Virus record (IMG/VR): IMGVR_UViG_3300032163_000042
Coordinates: 1-40,113 of that record
DNA: 40,113 bases
From: a virus
Reading direction: 5' to 3' (one strand)
In this document: piece by piece, positions 7,506-16,507 of the stretch
Layout: each line of letters opens with the position of its first letter
Numbering within the stretch: the first letter of the stretch is position 1
Notes under the pieces: generated by a model
What the model was told of the DNA's origin: nothing
What the model saw: the letters and a program-made list of their open reading frames with translations, nothing else
Database searches by the model: none
Translations under genes and position numbers: made by a program

Positions 7506-10217
7506 TTATGGGTCGATTGAACCGTACTCTTTGAAGATTGGTGGCGAGTAGGCCACGGCCAAATCATTACCCGATGTGATGGAGCTGCCCATGACAATCT
7601 CCCGACCATTGGTGCTCATACTCTGAACCCGAGAGGTCACGCCATTGATGGTCAGTTTGTCACCGACACGAATATTACGCTGATCCAATAAAGTGCTCAA
7701 CGCCGGGAAGATGATACTGTCCATGACAGCAGCTCCACCCATAGGATCGGTAAGCACCTCGTCGTCGACGAATGTCCCGTAGATACGCTTCAGCACTAAA
7801 ATACCGGTGCTGGTTGTGCCGCTGATGGAGATAATAGTGCCGACCGCCCCGGAAGTACCTCCGGTAACAACCTGGCCGGCGGTAAAATCGACCGTGCCCC
7901 CATTGTAGTTGATATAGCCATTGCTGATGTGAATGGTGGTAGAACCATTAGCCTGGACAGCGAGGCCGGTAGTCATTGCTCCATTGACTACCGCCGCTCC
8001 CGGAGTAACAGGGTCGGTGATGGCCTCATTGTCGATAAAGACGCCGGCCACCCCCTTTACCGTCAAGGTGCCGGCCGCGGTACTACCGGTTTTAGCTGTG
8101 ATTAAGCCCGTTGCCCCGGAAGTGGTTCCGGTAACAACCTGGCCTACGGTGAAGTCGCCGGTTCCGCCATCGAACGTCAATGTACCTGTATAATCGCCAG
8201 CCGTTCCATAGGTGGTGCAGATACGACCAAGTTTTCCGCCGGCAGTAACTGCAGCCCCTTTGTATTTTATTTCGTCGCCAGGATTCCAGGTTCCCCAAGT
8301 GGGGTCGGTCGCACTATCGGAAGTAGCATGGCGGCAGCCGCCGATCCAGATCATATCCGCTATGGCCTTGCCGGCGGGCACCTTATAAGGCCATTCACTC
8401 AATGTAGTCTTATTGACGGCATGGGCGAGGCCGGTCCCATTTCCTTCTGGGTAGGCCGCCAGGGGTCCACTGACACCATACTGAAAAGCCTGGGCGTTGG
8501 TAATGCCACTGCCAAAAGAATCAAAGCGATAGTAGGTCCCTAGTCCTACATTTACATCGTCGGGAGCCTGAAAATACATAAACTGTTTGTAGGTGGGGTC
8601 GTTCCCTCCTAATTGTATCAGTCCGTCGGATGAGTCCGCCAAATGTGTATGTGCCCAGTGAGCGGTTCCGTCGGTAATATCCGAACTCGTGCCTGTCGGG
8701 CCACCGGATGCGGCGGTGATACCGGAGGTAATACAGGTATAAACTCTTGAGGGGGTACCATTAACGCGCTGAATGCCCGCGGGGATAAATACATTTGGTC
8801 GCCAGGAATTAGCTCCCCAGCCTTTTACTTTTTGGCCGAAGCCAGTCCCCGCTGAATTAGGGGCTATATGCGTTGCCGCCGATGCGTTGAAGCTCGGAGT
8901 CCCAGTGCTGCGGATATCCATGATTGAAAGGCCACCACCGATGAGGGTGTTGCTTCCCAACATAATTGAATGGCCACCACCACTTCCTTCCACGTAGCAG
9001 CCAGTGAAGGTGCTGCCGCCTCCGACAGAATCTGAGAAGATGGCCCCTTGGCCGCCGACGGTATAGAATTGAATACCGGTGTAAGTATTGCCGAGGAAGC
9101 TTGAGTCGAAGATATTAAAGCCGGGGCCGCTGAACTCCTCATCGCTGGCAGGCCCGCCGTTGCTGCCGATTTGTCCGCAAACCCAGTTTCCTCCGTTAGC
9201 ATCTGAACCCTGAACATATAGACCATGGCCATCGCAGGTGGAAATATTAACGTTTATCAACTGCCAGCCGTTGGCGTTGGCAAAGGCAGCCGGCACTTCA
9301 GAGTCTTGCGCCTGGATTTGAATTCCACAGCCGGATATAGACGACATGGAAACATTTTCTATCGTCACTCCATTGGCCCTGATCTTGATTGCGCAGCCGC
9401 CGCCAATATACAGCCAGCGGGCTGTTCCGTCTAATTCATCATCTACAGCCAATGAACTTCCACCATCGGCTACAGCCGCTCCTCCAGAGGAGTCAGTAAT
9501 CGCCACATTATTTACGAAGGCAATGCCGCCATATGAGGTCAATCTGAGTTGAGTCCCGGTATCGGCGATAATAGTAGCGAATCGGTCGCCGGACTGAGAA
9601 AGCACGGCTCCAATAGTAAACGCAACAGTGAGTCCGTCATAGTCGAGAACGTAATCCTCGCCCAAGGACCTGGGGCCGGTGCCACTTGCTGACGATGTCC
9701 CGGTCGTGGTACAACGATAGTGTGAGTACTGATTGTTCCCTAGGAGCACGGCCCCTTGTCCTGGGGCAGGGCCAACTTTAATTACATCGTCTTCGGTATA
9801 GAGCGTATCTTGTTCCCAGACATCTACTTTATGTGAGGGGTTATAAAAACATAGATTTCTCAGACATCCGCCATCTCCGGCGCCCGAATCCGTGGTGCCC
9901 GCCGGTGTGTTGTAACGCTCAAACACGAAGCCACTCACGCCCGGATCGAGTTTGATTCTGCATCCTCCGGAGTAGGCTCCTGGTGGATTGCAACCTATGA
10001 TGTCTACGTTTTTCTTGATACGCACTAGCGAAGCCAGCCGGTAAGTTCCGGGAGGCACTACGACCGTGCCGGCGCTGCTATCATCTTCCGGACTAAAGGA
10101 GGCGATAGCGTCCCGGAAAGCCTGTGACGAGTCCGCCACTCCCGTGGGATCGGCGCCGTAGGTGATAACATTTGCCATTCCCGGGAGGGAATGTTGTCTG
10201 CCCATTTTTATCGACAT
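7506..10217 (-). CDS. Tailspike with pectate-lyase-type beta-helix
   Basis: A 903-aa protein beginning with a pectate-lyase-superfamily signature: VITYGADPTGVADSSQAFRD at about 17-36, then GTVVVPPGTYRLASLVRI, the usual start of right-handed beta-helix tailspikes that bind or cut surface polysaccharide. The middle is glycine/serine/asparagine-rich, as in beta-helix coils (NVSMSSISGCGIQIQA and similar). It also has several Y-x-C-T-T-x-G-T-S type modules with DGTAxW ends, common in phage spikes. Near the C terminus two tandem modules (DFTVGQVVTGTTSGATG and DFTAGQVVTGGTSGAVG) share a module type with the baseplate J protein. The ribosome site AAGGAA, 7 nt upstream, supports the ATG at 10217. Enzymatic activity and substrate are unknown. 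Confidence 0.85.
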   Translation of the reverse strand: MSIKMGRQHSLPGMANVITYGADPTGVADSSQAFRDAIASFSPEDDSSAGTVVVPPGTYRLASLVRIKKNVDIIGCNPPGAYSGGCRIKLDPGVSGFVFERYNTPAGTTDSGAGDGGCLRNLCFYNPSHKVDVWEQDTLYTEDDVIKVGPAPGQGAVLLGNNQYSHYRCTTTGTSSASGTGPRSLGEDYVLDYDGLTVAFTIGAVLSQSGDRFATIIADTGTQLRLTSYGGIAFVNNVAITDSSGGAAVADGGSSLAVDDELDGTARWLYIGGGCAIKIRANGVTIENVSMSSISGCGIQIQAQDSEVPAAFANANGWQLINVNISTCDGHGLYVQGSDANGGNWVCGQIGSNGGPASDEEFSGPGFNIFDSSFLGNTYTGIQFYTVGGQGAIFSDSVGGGSTFTGCYVEGSGGGHSIMLGSNTLIGGGLSIMDIRSTGTPSFNASAATHIAPNSAGTGFGQKVKGWGANSWRPNVFIPAGIQRVNGTPSRVYTCITSGITAASGGPTGTSSDITDGTAHWAHTHLADSSDGLIQLGGNDPTYKQFMYFQAPDDVNVGLGTYYRFDSFGSGITNAQAFQYGVSGPLAAYPEGNGTGLAHAVNKTTLSEWPYKVPAGKAIADMIWIGGCRHATSDSATDPTWGTWNPGDEIKYKGAAVTAGGKLGRICTTYGTAGDYTGTLTFDGGTGDFTVGQVVTGTTSGATGLITAKTGSTAAGTLTVKGVAGVFIDNEAITDPVTPGAAVVNGAMTTGLAVQANGSTTIHISNGYINYNGGTVDFTAGQVVTGGTSGAVGTIISISGTTSTGILVLKRIYGTFVDDEVLTDPMGGAAVMDSIIFPALSTLLDQRNIRVGDKLTINGVTSRVQSMSTNGREIVMGSSITSGNDLAVAYSPPIFKEYGSIDP
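7730..8198 (-). repeat. Two tandem F-x-x-G-x-x-V-x-G-x-x-S-G-A protein modules in the tailspike
   Basis: Two roughly 65-codon repeats (about 8000-8198 and 7730-7919) encode DFTVGQVVTGTTSGATG...FIDNEAITDP and DFTAGQVVTGGTSGAVG...FVDDEVLTDP. DNA similarity is still visible (plus strand near 7858 and 8132 both read ccggtaacaacctggcc), so the duplication is not very old. Boundaries are approximate. Confidence 0.75.
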
Positions 10218-10226
10218 AATGATTCC

Positions 10227-10592
10227 TTATAGACTGATGATGCCAAATTCTTTCCAGGTACCTGGAGTCCCTGCCGTGACGCAGATCCAGCCGACATTGC
10301 CGCCGGCTACTGGCGTTGTTATGTAGGCGATGTCGCCGACATCGGCCGTGCCAGAAGAGGGGATAGCAGCCGAAAGACGGGCAAGTACGCGGGAGCCAAT
10401 TCTATATTGGCCGGTACTAACTTCTACAGCATGATAGGTGCCAGCCAGGATGGCGCTCCGCAAGTCATCGAGGGCCTGCATAACCAAATTCCACTCGGCG
10501 GCGACCAAGGACTTATTGGCGGGACCAACAAGAGCGTGAGCGTCTTCTTTGCCAGTGGGGAGGCCTGTATTGTCGTAAACGAAGTCTGTCAT
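10227..10592 (-). CDS. Small tail-associated protein, function unknown
   Basis: A 121-aa protein with an N-terminal helical part (SLVAAEWNLVMQALDDLRSA) and a beta-rich C-terminal part ending in VGWICVTAGTPGTWKEFG. The G-W-x-C-V-x-A-G-x-P-G-T-W ending is frequently found at the ends of phage tail-fibre and spike modules. It has an AAAGGAAAA ribosome site before the ATG. Its place between the baseplate J gene and the tailspike suggests a connector or chaperone for the spike. No family is recognised with confidence. Confidence 0.65.
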   Translation of the reverse strand: MTDFVYDNTGLPTGKEDAHALVGPANKSLVAAEWNLVMQALDDLRSAILAGTYHAVEVSTGQYRIGSRVLARLSAAIPSSGTADVGDIAYITTPVAGGNVGWICVTAGTPGTWKEFGIISL

Positions 10593-10604
10593 ATTAATTT
10601 TCCT

Positions 10605-13600
10605 TTAGTCACTCACTAGTGAGACGGCGATATCTTGCTCGAGATCGAGTATGAGCGGTTTTTCGAAGGGCTGGACACTGATCAAGTCGTTGCCGATGGT
10701 AAATGTAGGCTCTAGAACCGTAACCGCTACTACCCCATTGATACTACCGGCTGCTGTTACAAGGTCAGAGATTGCGATGGGCTCACCAACGCCAACTCCG
10801 TTTATGACCGAAGCCACTGCGGACCTGACCCTGTTGATGATGTCGACGCTGCTGACGCCTGACTTAAGACGTAGCGACAGTGAGCACGTCACTCTTTTGA
10901 TGAGTGGCCCTTGGATGTTAACCTGGGCGCCGGCGGCGATGATGCCAGGGTATGCAGCTGGGTCTCCAGGGTCACCGTAGGCGACGCGATTGACTTCTTT
11001 GACAAGGCCGGTGCTGAAGCGGTAGCCGTCCACACCCAAGAAAAGGTCTACGGGGAAGTGGAATTTGTCTAGGGGCTGGATGAGAGTACCGGCTACAACC
11101 GAAACCTGACGATAGCCCAGGTCAGTTTCGAACTTGACGTCGGCGTAGAGCCCATTGTCTGGATTGGGGCTGATGCTACGAATTTTCTTCACTAAGGTCG
11201 TGGCCTCGCTCTCGAAGACTTGAACCAGGGGTGAGCTGGTTCCGAGCGTGACCGGACCCGAAAATGCTGCCGGTACTCTATCGGTGATGACCAGTGTAAA
11301 AAGTTTGCGGTTGGTGGGATCAATGGTATCGACAATCCAGGTGCCAATATTGTCGGCTCCAAAGATATCGGTATTGATGATGAGCGAGTCGCCGGGCATG
11401 ATACTATCGTAGGTGCGGAAAACGAGGTCGGCAGTCTCCGTCTCTTCCAAGGCACTGGCGTTTTCGATCCAGAAGACATGCTGGGTCTCGCTGGCTCTGA
11501 TGATACGGAAGCGACCCTCGTTACGACTATTGATGGTGCCAGCACTGATAGTTACCCAGTCTCCCTCTTCGACTCCGGTCAGAACAGGGGCTGCGCCTAT
11601 GCCTTCCCAGACAAAGGCTGTGTAGCGGCCTTGCTTTTCGATCTGCCAGGTAAAGCCATTCACGGCCGCAGCGGCGGCGTTGGCATAGTCCCAGGCGTTA
11701 GTGCTGGAGCCGGCATCGACAACGATGACGCCATTGGCGCCGATGCTGAGGATAATGCTGCCGGCGGCAAATACCTGTTTCGGGCTGGTGTTGGTGTTAA
11801 CGAGATTAACCCACTGGCCACCGCGGAGGCCGATGGCGTCGGATTTTTTAATGGTGGCAAGTCCATACGTAGTAGCCACTGAAGTGGCCGAGCCTACGAC
11901 CGGCGCCGAGACAGAGTTAGCCTGACCGCCTTGAACACGGACACCACCGACGCTTCCTGGCAAGAGGGTTGCAATCTGGGGCTTGTCTCCAGATTCGGAA
12001 CGTGCATTCTCAGCGGCCGAGCTGAGTCCACTCACGCCCTGGGTATTGAACCAATCGACGACATTCTTGGTCGTGACAGGGACAAGGCGTACTTCCTCAT
12101 TGGCCCAGTCAGAGTTGGTCGCCAAGGAGGCGGTAACTGTATCTTTGAAGGTAAGACTATAGTTGTTGGTGACCAAAACTGGTTCAATCTGAGTCCGCAC
12201 CCAGTTAATACCATCTGTGAGCTGGTAGTATTTGGGAGTGACAGTATCGAATTCGTCGTAGCTGGCCTTGCTGACGATGCCTGTGGTATCTCCAGCTAAG
12301 CCTATGGCGACAGCGGTGACGGGACAGGTGCTATCATCGACAGCGGCTAGAGCATTGACAGCCGTGGCAATGGCCGCTGCCGTAGATCCTGCGGTATTGA
12401 TAGGGAAGAATTGGAGGTAACTGGCCTGGACCAGTGGCAACCATGTCGGGGTTGTACCGGGTGTAATGCCAGTATCAGCTACCGCCTTGAAGTACTGATC
12501 GGCAAAGCTGGTGATACGCGAGGTTCTCTCGTAGGCAGCTGTTAGACTCGAGAGTGTGTTGACGTTGACGAGGTCTGAGACGGCCACATTTGAGGGCCCC
12601 AGAGAAGCCTCTCCTGCATCGTAGCTGATGGTGCCGATATTGGGCGTAGCGCCTTGAGCAACGGCGGTTGTATCTGTGTAGGTAACAGTCCCGGCGGCCG
12701 TGGCGGTTAGGGTTTTTAAACCGGAGGGGAAATTGAGATCAGTCGAAGCTACGAAGAGGATGTTGCCGGTACTAAAGCCGTGGACGCCAGCTCCGGGGGT
12801 GGCAATATCTAGTGTCAATGTCGTGACACCATACTGAGAATTGACGGTGGTGGCCGTAGTGGCCGTGACGCTGCCGGTGATGACTTCTCCCGAAGAGAAG
12901 ATGCCGGTGACGCCGGTAAGAATCAGAGTCCCTGCAGGCCCGACAATGTTTGAACCGGCCCCTACAGTACCAAATGCTCCTGAGGAGAATCCCGTTACGG
13001 TCTCGCCTAGTGAGAAGTCGCCGGTGCCACCGGTCTGGCCCGTATAATCGAGCTTGACGATACGCACAGCCGAGGTGATGCTGTAGCCGAGAATATATGT
13101 GAGAGTCTGGTTGTTGTTGGGACCAGTAGCTGCCATGAGACCAATGCGGGTGCTGTTGCGGATAGTCTGGCCTGTGCGAGCCGCACCCGAAGGCAGGCTG
13201 ATGCCGATCTGGGTATAGCCGTCGGTGGTGACGTCGGTATCGACGGCAATGCTGGAATTGGCTGCGTCTGGGTAAGTGTATCGCAGACGCCCTTGGTTGC
13301 CTTCTGGTCCAAATCTAATGTACCGGAAGAGCACAGTCTTGGTAGTGTCGCCGGCTTCGTTATGGGTCTTGGTCCTGGCCTTCATCCAGGCTGCAAAATC
13401 CAGGAAGTCGTAACTTAGACCAAAGGCCCTGGCAAGGCTCAGGTCGCTATTGTCAGAGTCGGTGAAGAGATTGGTAGTTCCGTAGGTGCTGGTCGTGGCC
13501 TTGACCTGGCGCCACATAGGAAGCACACATCTCTGGCTTTGTTCGTCTTCATCTACAAGGGCCGTGAACTCGTCCTCGGGGCCGATCGCATATGGAGCTG

Positions 13601-16433
13601 CGGCATAAAAACGTTCTGTGGGGAGGAATTCCTGGAGAACAGGGGTACGAAGGGTTAGGGTTGTGCCGTTGATTAGCGACAAGGCGCTGTGAAAATTGGC
13701 GTTGGCATAGCGGCTCTTGTTGGAGCCAGTGTCTTCGTCGTTGAGAGGACGTTCGAACACGAGCTGGTGACCGCTGGTAAGGCCCGGATCAGTGGCCGTG
13801 CGATCAAAGACGACGGTGCTCGTGACTGTATCTACTTCTCCGAGAATAAACTCCGGAGTCCCGTACTCAAGCTCTTCGGCTTCGGCAACGGCCAAATGGC
13901 TGGTCAAGTTGGGAATATAATCGCCAACAGTCATCATCAACTTCTCGGCTTCCGTATTCTGGGCCACGAGAGCTATATCCCCGCCGATGGTAAACGTGTT
14001 GGTACGCACCCGTATCTTATTGGTGCGGTAAATTTCCGCCGTAGCTCCTCGCAGGTCCTCATTCAATTCATCAACAAAAGAAGCGGCGGTAAAATCAGCC
14101 GCAGCGGCGATACTGACTTTCTGAAGCCGGGCTTCGGTATGTACAAAGACCAAGCCGCCAGTGGTCAAGACGATACTTGTCTGCGTAGTCCACCCAGCCG
14201 TGGGTCGCTCAATATCAAAATAGGTGCCCGTCGGATCCACGTAGGCCACTCGCCAGGCCCCTTGGTTGTTGGCAGAGAAGACACTGTCGTAGAAAATGGC
14301 CCAGTCTCCGACCACAACGTCTATAAATGGAGTGCCGGAAGAGGCTGTGGTACGAACCCTATCGCCCCAGCTCGCTGCCGGAGTCAGGACATAGTCGTCG
14401 ATGGTGACGATATTGCCGGCGATAATAGAGGTGGCGACTACTGTCGCCTGACCATCGACTACCCACCATTGATCGGCAGTAGCCGCAAGGGTGGTGGTGG
14501 AAACCGTTGCTGATTCTATAAAAGCCCGTGTGGCGGCTGTGCCGGCGCTGAGCGTATCTAGGGTCGCGAGTGCCGTCTCGAGGCGAAATTGACCGGTGTT
14601 TCGATCCAGGGTGTAGTCGAGTCCTAGTCCGAGGCTCTCCTCGACTAGGAACATATTATCGGCCACCATAGTACCGCCGGTGATTTCCACGCTGGCGCGA
14701 GAATCAGGGCCGAGATTCGAAATCAAGATAATAGACGACCCAGATTTGGTGGCTGTGACGCCTGTGAGTCGGCTATTGAAGACGATCACCCATGAATCTA
14801 AGGAGTTGGAGGATGCGAGTGTGGTGTAGCCCGTCTGTTGATCGACAAAGTCTTGGGCGGTAAAACTATAGGTCCTGGATCCAGTTCCGTCTACATCCAA
14901 AATAAGGGTGGACGTACTCGTCAGAGACGCAGCCCACAGGCTCTGTGCTAAAGATCCGAGAATAGCCAAGCGGCCATCTTTATTCAGGAGTCGGTCGTTC
15001 TTATACAACAACATCGTATCGACACGCCCTGCCGTAAAGCCCAGAGCTGAATTGGCGTCAGTCTCGCCCTCATCTACTTCGACCACTTCCAGGTCTTCCT
15101 GGGTATCTTCATCGGCGATGATAGAGAATCGACTGCCGTTGCTGCTGAGACGTGCATCGAAAGGAAGATCATCATCGCCGTTGATACTAGCCACTGCCTC
15201 GTAGGCGGTGGCATTGGCTATATTCCGGAACTCCTCTTCCGAGAAAGTATGTTTGTAGGTGATGCCATTGACTTTGACGGCAAGCTTGGAGCCGGAGCTG
15301 AGATTGTAGGGCTCTTCGATAGTAGTCTCAACAAAGGCCTTGGCCACTGGGCGCTGATTCACCTCAAAATATCGCTCACCACCGGTGGCGGAGGCTATGA
15401 TTGACTCTATGGCTACGCCCTGAGTTTTTTCCTCATAGCCGGTGCCATCATCGATATACAAGGTCGTGGGGAAGCCTTGACGGGTGACGATACTGGCACT
15501 GAGCACACTCTTATTCTCGTCCAGGGCTACAACTCCGAGGACGCCCGACTCAATAGCCAGCGGTGTTCCCTTGGCTCGACTCTGACGGGCTTTGCGAATA
15601 CGCTCGCGGTAGCTCCTGTCATCTTCTCCGGCAATGGCATTGGAGAATGGAAGCGGATTTGTGACGGTGGCGCCCGTGAAAGGAGATGAACTGAAGCCGT
15701 TGATGCTACCGGCGGGAACATTGCCGTCCAAACCCGGGCGTTGGGCAACAACCTGAACGCCGGTGACACTTACTTCGCCATCTGGAACGGTGCCCGCATA
15801 TAGGGTCGAGAATTTTACAGCTTCGGACACATTTCCTTGTGTGGTCTGAGTCAGTGTTCCGGCCGGCACCAACCTATTCCCACCCTGGGCGAGGACGATG
15901 CTTTCGTTGAGGTTATGGAATTTCTGGGTTTCGCTGCCACCCGTGAGCGTCAGGCTCCAGTAGGTACCGAGATTGGTTTTTGCCGTATAAGCTAGAGGAC
16001 CTTCGAAATTGAGGGTGCCGCGGCCGATATAGACACTACCGGTGCTGGTAAATGAGGTTGCGTCGGCCACGTAGATGGTACCACTGCCGATGATAGGTGC
16101 TGGTTGGCCGACATAGACCTTGGAGCTGATCTTGGCGAAGCTATCATCGCCGATATTGACAAGACCAGAGGCGAAGGTCTCAGTACGTCGGGGCAAATCC
16201 TCGTCGGCACCGATGCGGTCTAGGGCATCACCCTCGGCACGATCGAGGGCGATGCTATTCAACATAGTAAAGATATCTTGGCTGGCGCGAAGGTCTGACT
16301 GTGCCGTTGCTTCCAGGATGGATAAAATCGGTGACCCAACCCTCATCGAGGGAATGGCGAAACGCGACTGGAAGGCATCAATGAGGTCGGCCAGGATCTG
16401 GTTATAAGACCGAGGAGTCGGAACGCTAGGCAT
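10605..16433 (-). CDS. Giant baseplate J-like (gp6-type) wedge protein
   Basis: A 1942-aa protein. The N terminus (residues 1-about 420) carries the Baseplate_J pattern: ILADLIDAFQSRFAIPSMRVGSPI, then ALDRAEGDALDRIGADEDL, VSVTGVQVVAQRPGLDGNVPAG, and the signature AGEDDRSYRERIRKARQSR. The last about 100 residues return to the J fold (LRLKSGVSSVDIINRVRSAV...GVGVGEPIAISDL). Canonical J/gp6 proteins are several-fold shorter; the extra roughly 1400 residues in the middle are beta-rich modules. They include GDWAIFYDSVFSANNQGAWR, GDWVTISAGTINSRNEGRFR and GDSLIINTDIFGADNIGTW repeats, and one F-x-x-G-E-x-V-x-G module related to those in the tailspike. It forms the ring of baseplate wedges. The ribosome site AGGGA is 8 nt upstream, and a strong hairpin precedes the gene. 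Confidence 0.88.
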   Translation of the reverse strand: MPSVPTPRSYNQILADLIDAFQSRFAIPSMRVGSPILSILEATAQSDLRASQDIFTMLNSIALDRAEGDALDRIGADEDLPRRTETFASGLVNIGDDSFAKISSKVYVGQPAPIIGSGTIYVADATSFTSTGSVYIGRGTLNFEGPLAYTAKTNLGTYWSLTLTGGSETQKFHNLNESIVLAQGGNRLVPAGTLTQTTQGNVSEAVKFSTLYAGTVPDGEVSVTGVQVVAQRPGLDGNVPAGSINGFSSSPFTGATVTNPLPFSNAIAGEDDRSYRERIRKARQSRAKGTPLAIESGVLGVVALDENKSVLSASIVTRQGFPTTLYIDDGTGYEEKTQGVAIESIIASATGGERYFEVNQRPVAKAFVETTIEEPYNLSSGSKLAVKVNGITYKHTFSEEEFRNIANATAYEAVASINGDDDLPFDARLSSNGSRFSIIADEDTQEDLEVVEVDEGETDANSALGFTAGRVDTMLLYKNDRLLNKDGRLAILGSLAQSLWAASLTSTSTLILDVDGTGSRTYSFTAQDFVDQQTGYTTLASSNSLDSWVIVFNSRLTGVTATKSGSSIILISNLGPDSRASVEITGGTMVADNMFLVEESLGLGLDYTLDRNTGQFRLETALATLDTLSAGTAATRAFIESATVSTTTLAATADQWWVVDGQATVVATSIIAGNIVTIDDYVLTPAASWGDRVRTTASSGTPFIDVVVGDWAIFYDSVFSANNQGAWRVAYVDPTGTYFDIERPTAGWTTQTSIVLTTGGLVFVHTEARLQKVSIAAAADFTAASFVDELNEDLRGATAEIYRTNKIRVRTNTFTIGGDIALVAQNTEAEKLMMTVGDYIPNLTSHLAVAEAEELEYGTPEFILGEVDTVTSTVVFDRTATDPGLTSGHQLVFERPLNDEDTGSNKSRYANANFHSALSLINGTTLTLRTPVLQEFLPTERFYAAAPYAIGPEDEFTALVDEDEQSQRCVLPMWRQVKATTSTYGTTNLFTDSDNSDLSLARAFGLSYDFLDFAAWMKARTKTHNEAGDTTKTVLFRYIRFGPEGNQGRLRYTYPDAANSSIAVDTDVTTDGYTQIGISLPSGAARTGQTIRNSTRIGLMAATGPNNNQTLTYILGYSITSAVRIVKLDYTGQTGGTGDFSLGETVTGFSSGAFGTVGAGSNIVGPAGTLILTGVTGIFSSGEVITGSVTATTATTVNSQYGVTTLTLDIATPGAGVHGFSTGNILFVASTDLNFPSGLKTLTATAAGTVTYTDTTAVAQGATPNIGTISYDAGEASLGPSNVAVSDLVNVNTLSSLTAAYERTSRITSFADQYFKAVADTGITPGTTPTWLPLVQASYLQFFPINTAGSTAAAIATAVNALAAVDDSTCPVTAVAIGLAGDTTGIVSKASYDEFDTVTPKYYQLTDGINWVRTQIEPVLVTNNYSLTFKDTVTASLATNSDWANEEVRLVPVTTKNVVDWFNTQGVSGLSSAAENARSESGDKPQIATLLPGSVGGVRVQGGQANSVSAPVVGSATSVATTYGLATIKKSDAIGLRGGQWVNLVNTNTSPKQVFAAGSIILSIGANGVIVVDAGSSTNAWDYANAAAAAVNGFTWQIEKQGRYTAFVWEGIGAAPVLTGVEEGDWVTISAGTINSRNEGRFRIIRASETQHVFWIENASALEETETADLVFRTYDSIMPGDSLIINTDIFGADNIGTWIVDTIDPTNRKLFTLVITDRVPAAFSGPVTLGTSSPLVQVFESEATTLVKKIRSISPNPDNGLYADVKFETDLGYRQVSVVAGTLIQPLDKFHFPVDLFLGVDGYRFSTGLVKEVNRVAYGDPGDPAAYPGIIAAGAQVNIQGPLIKRVTCSLSLRLKSGVSSVDIINRVRSAVASVINGVGVGEPIAISDLVTAAGSINGVVAVTVLEPTFTIGNDLISVQPFEKPLILDLEQDIAVSLVSD

Positions 16434-16454
16434 TAGTTGTCCCTGAGAGAGAGG

Positions 16455-16487
16455 CGGGAACGCCGAGCATCGGCATCGGCGTTCCCG
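16455..16487 (-). other. Perfect 12-bp hairpin upstream of the baseplate J gene
   Basis: In the 74-base gap between two structural genes, the plus strand reads cgggaacgccga, nine loop bases, then tcggcgttcccg: a perfect 12-bp inverted repeat. Read in the minus direction it is followed by a CT-rich stretch rather than a T run, so it is not a standard intrinsic terminator. It ends about 11 bases before the ribosome site of the next gene. It may be an RNA-processing or mRNA-stability element, or a weak attenuator that sets the ratio of wedge proteins. Confidence 0.8.
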
Positions 16488-16507
16488 ATCTGAAGATTAC
16501 CGCCGGC

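Noticed and set aside
13689-14513. Plus-strand 274-aa reading frame
   Set aside because: Fully antisense to the baseplate J gene, low-complexity shadow of its codon pattern, no start signal.
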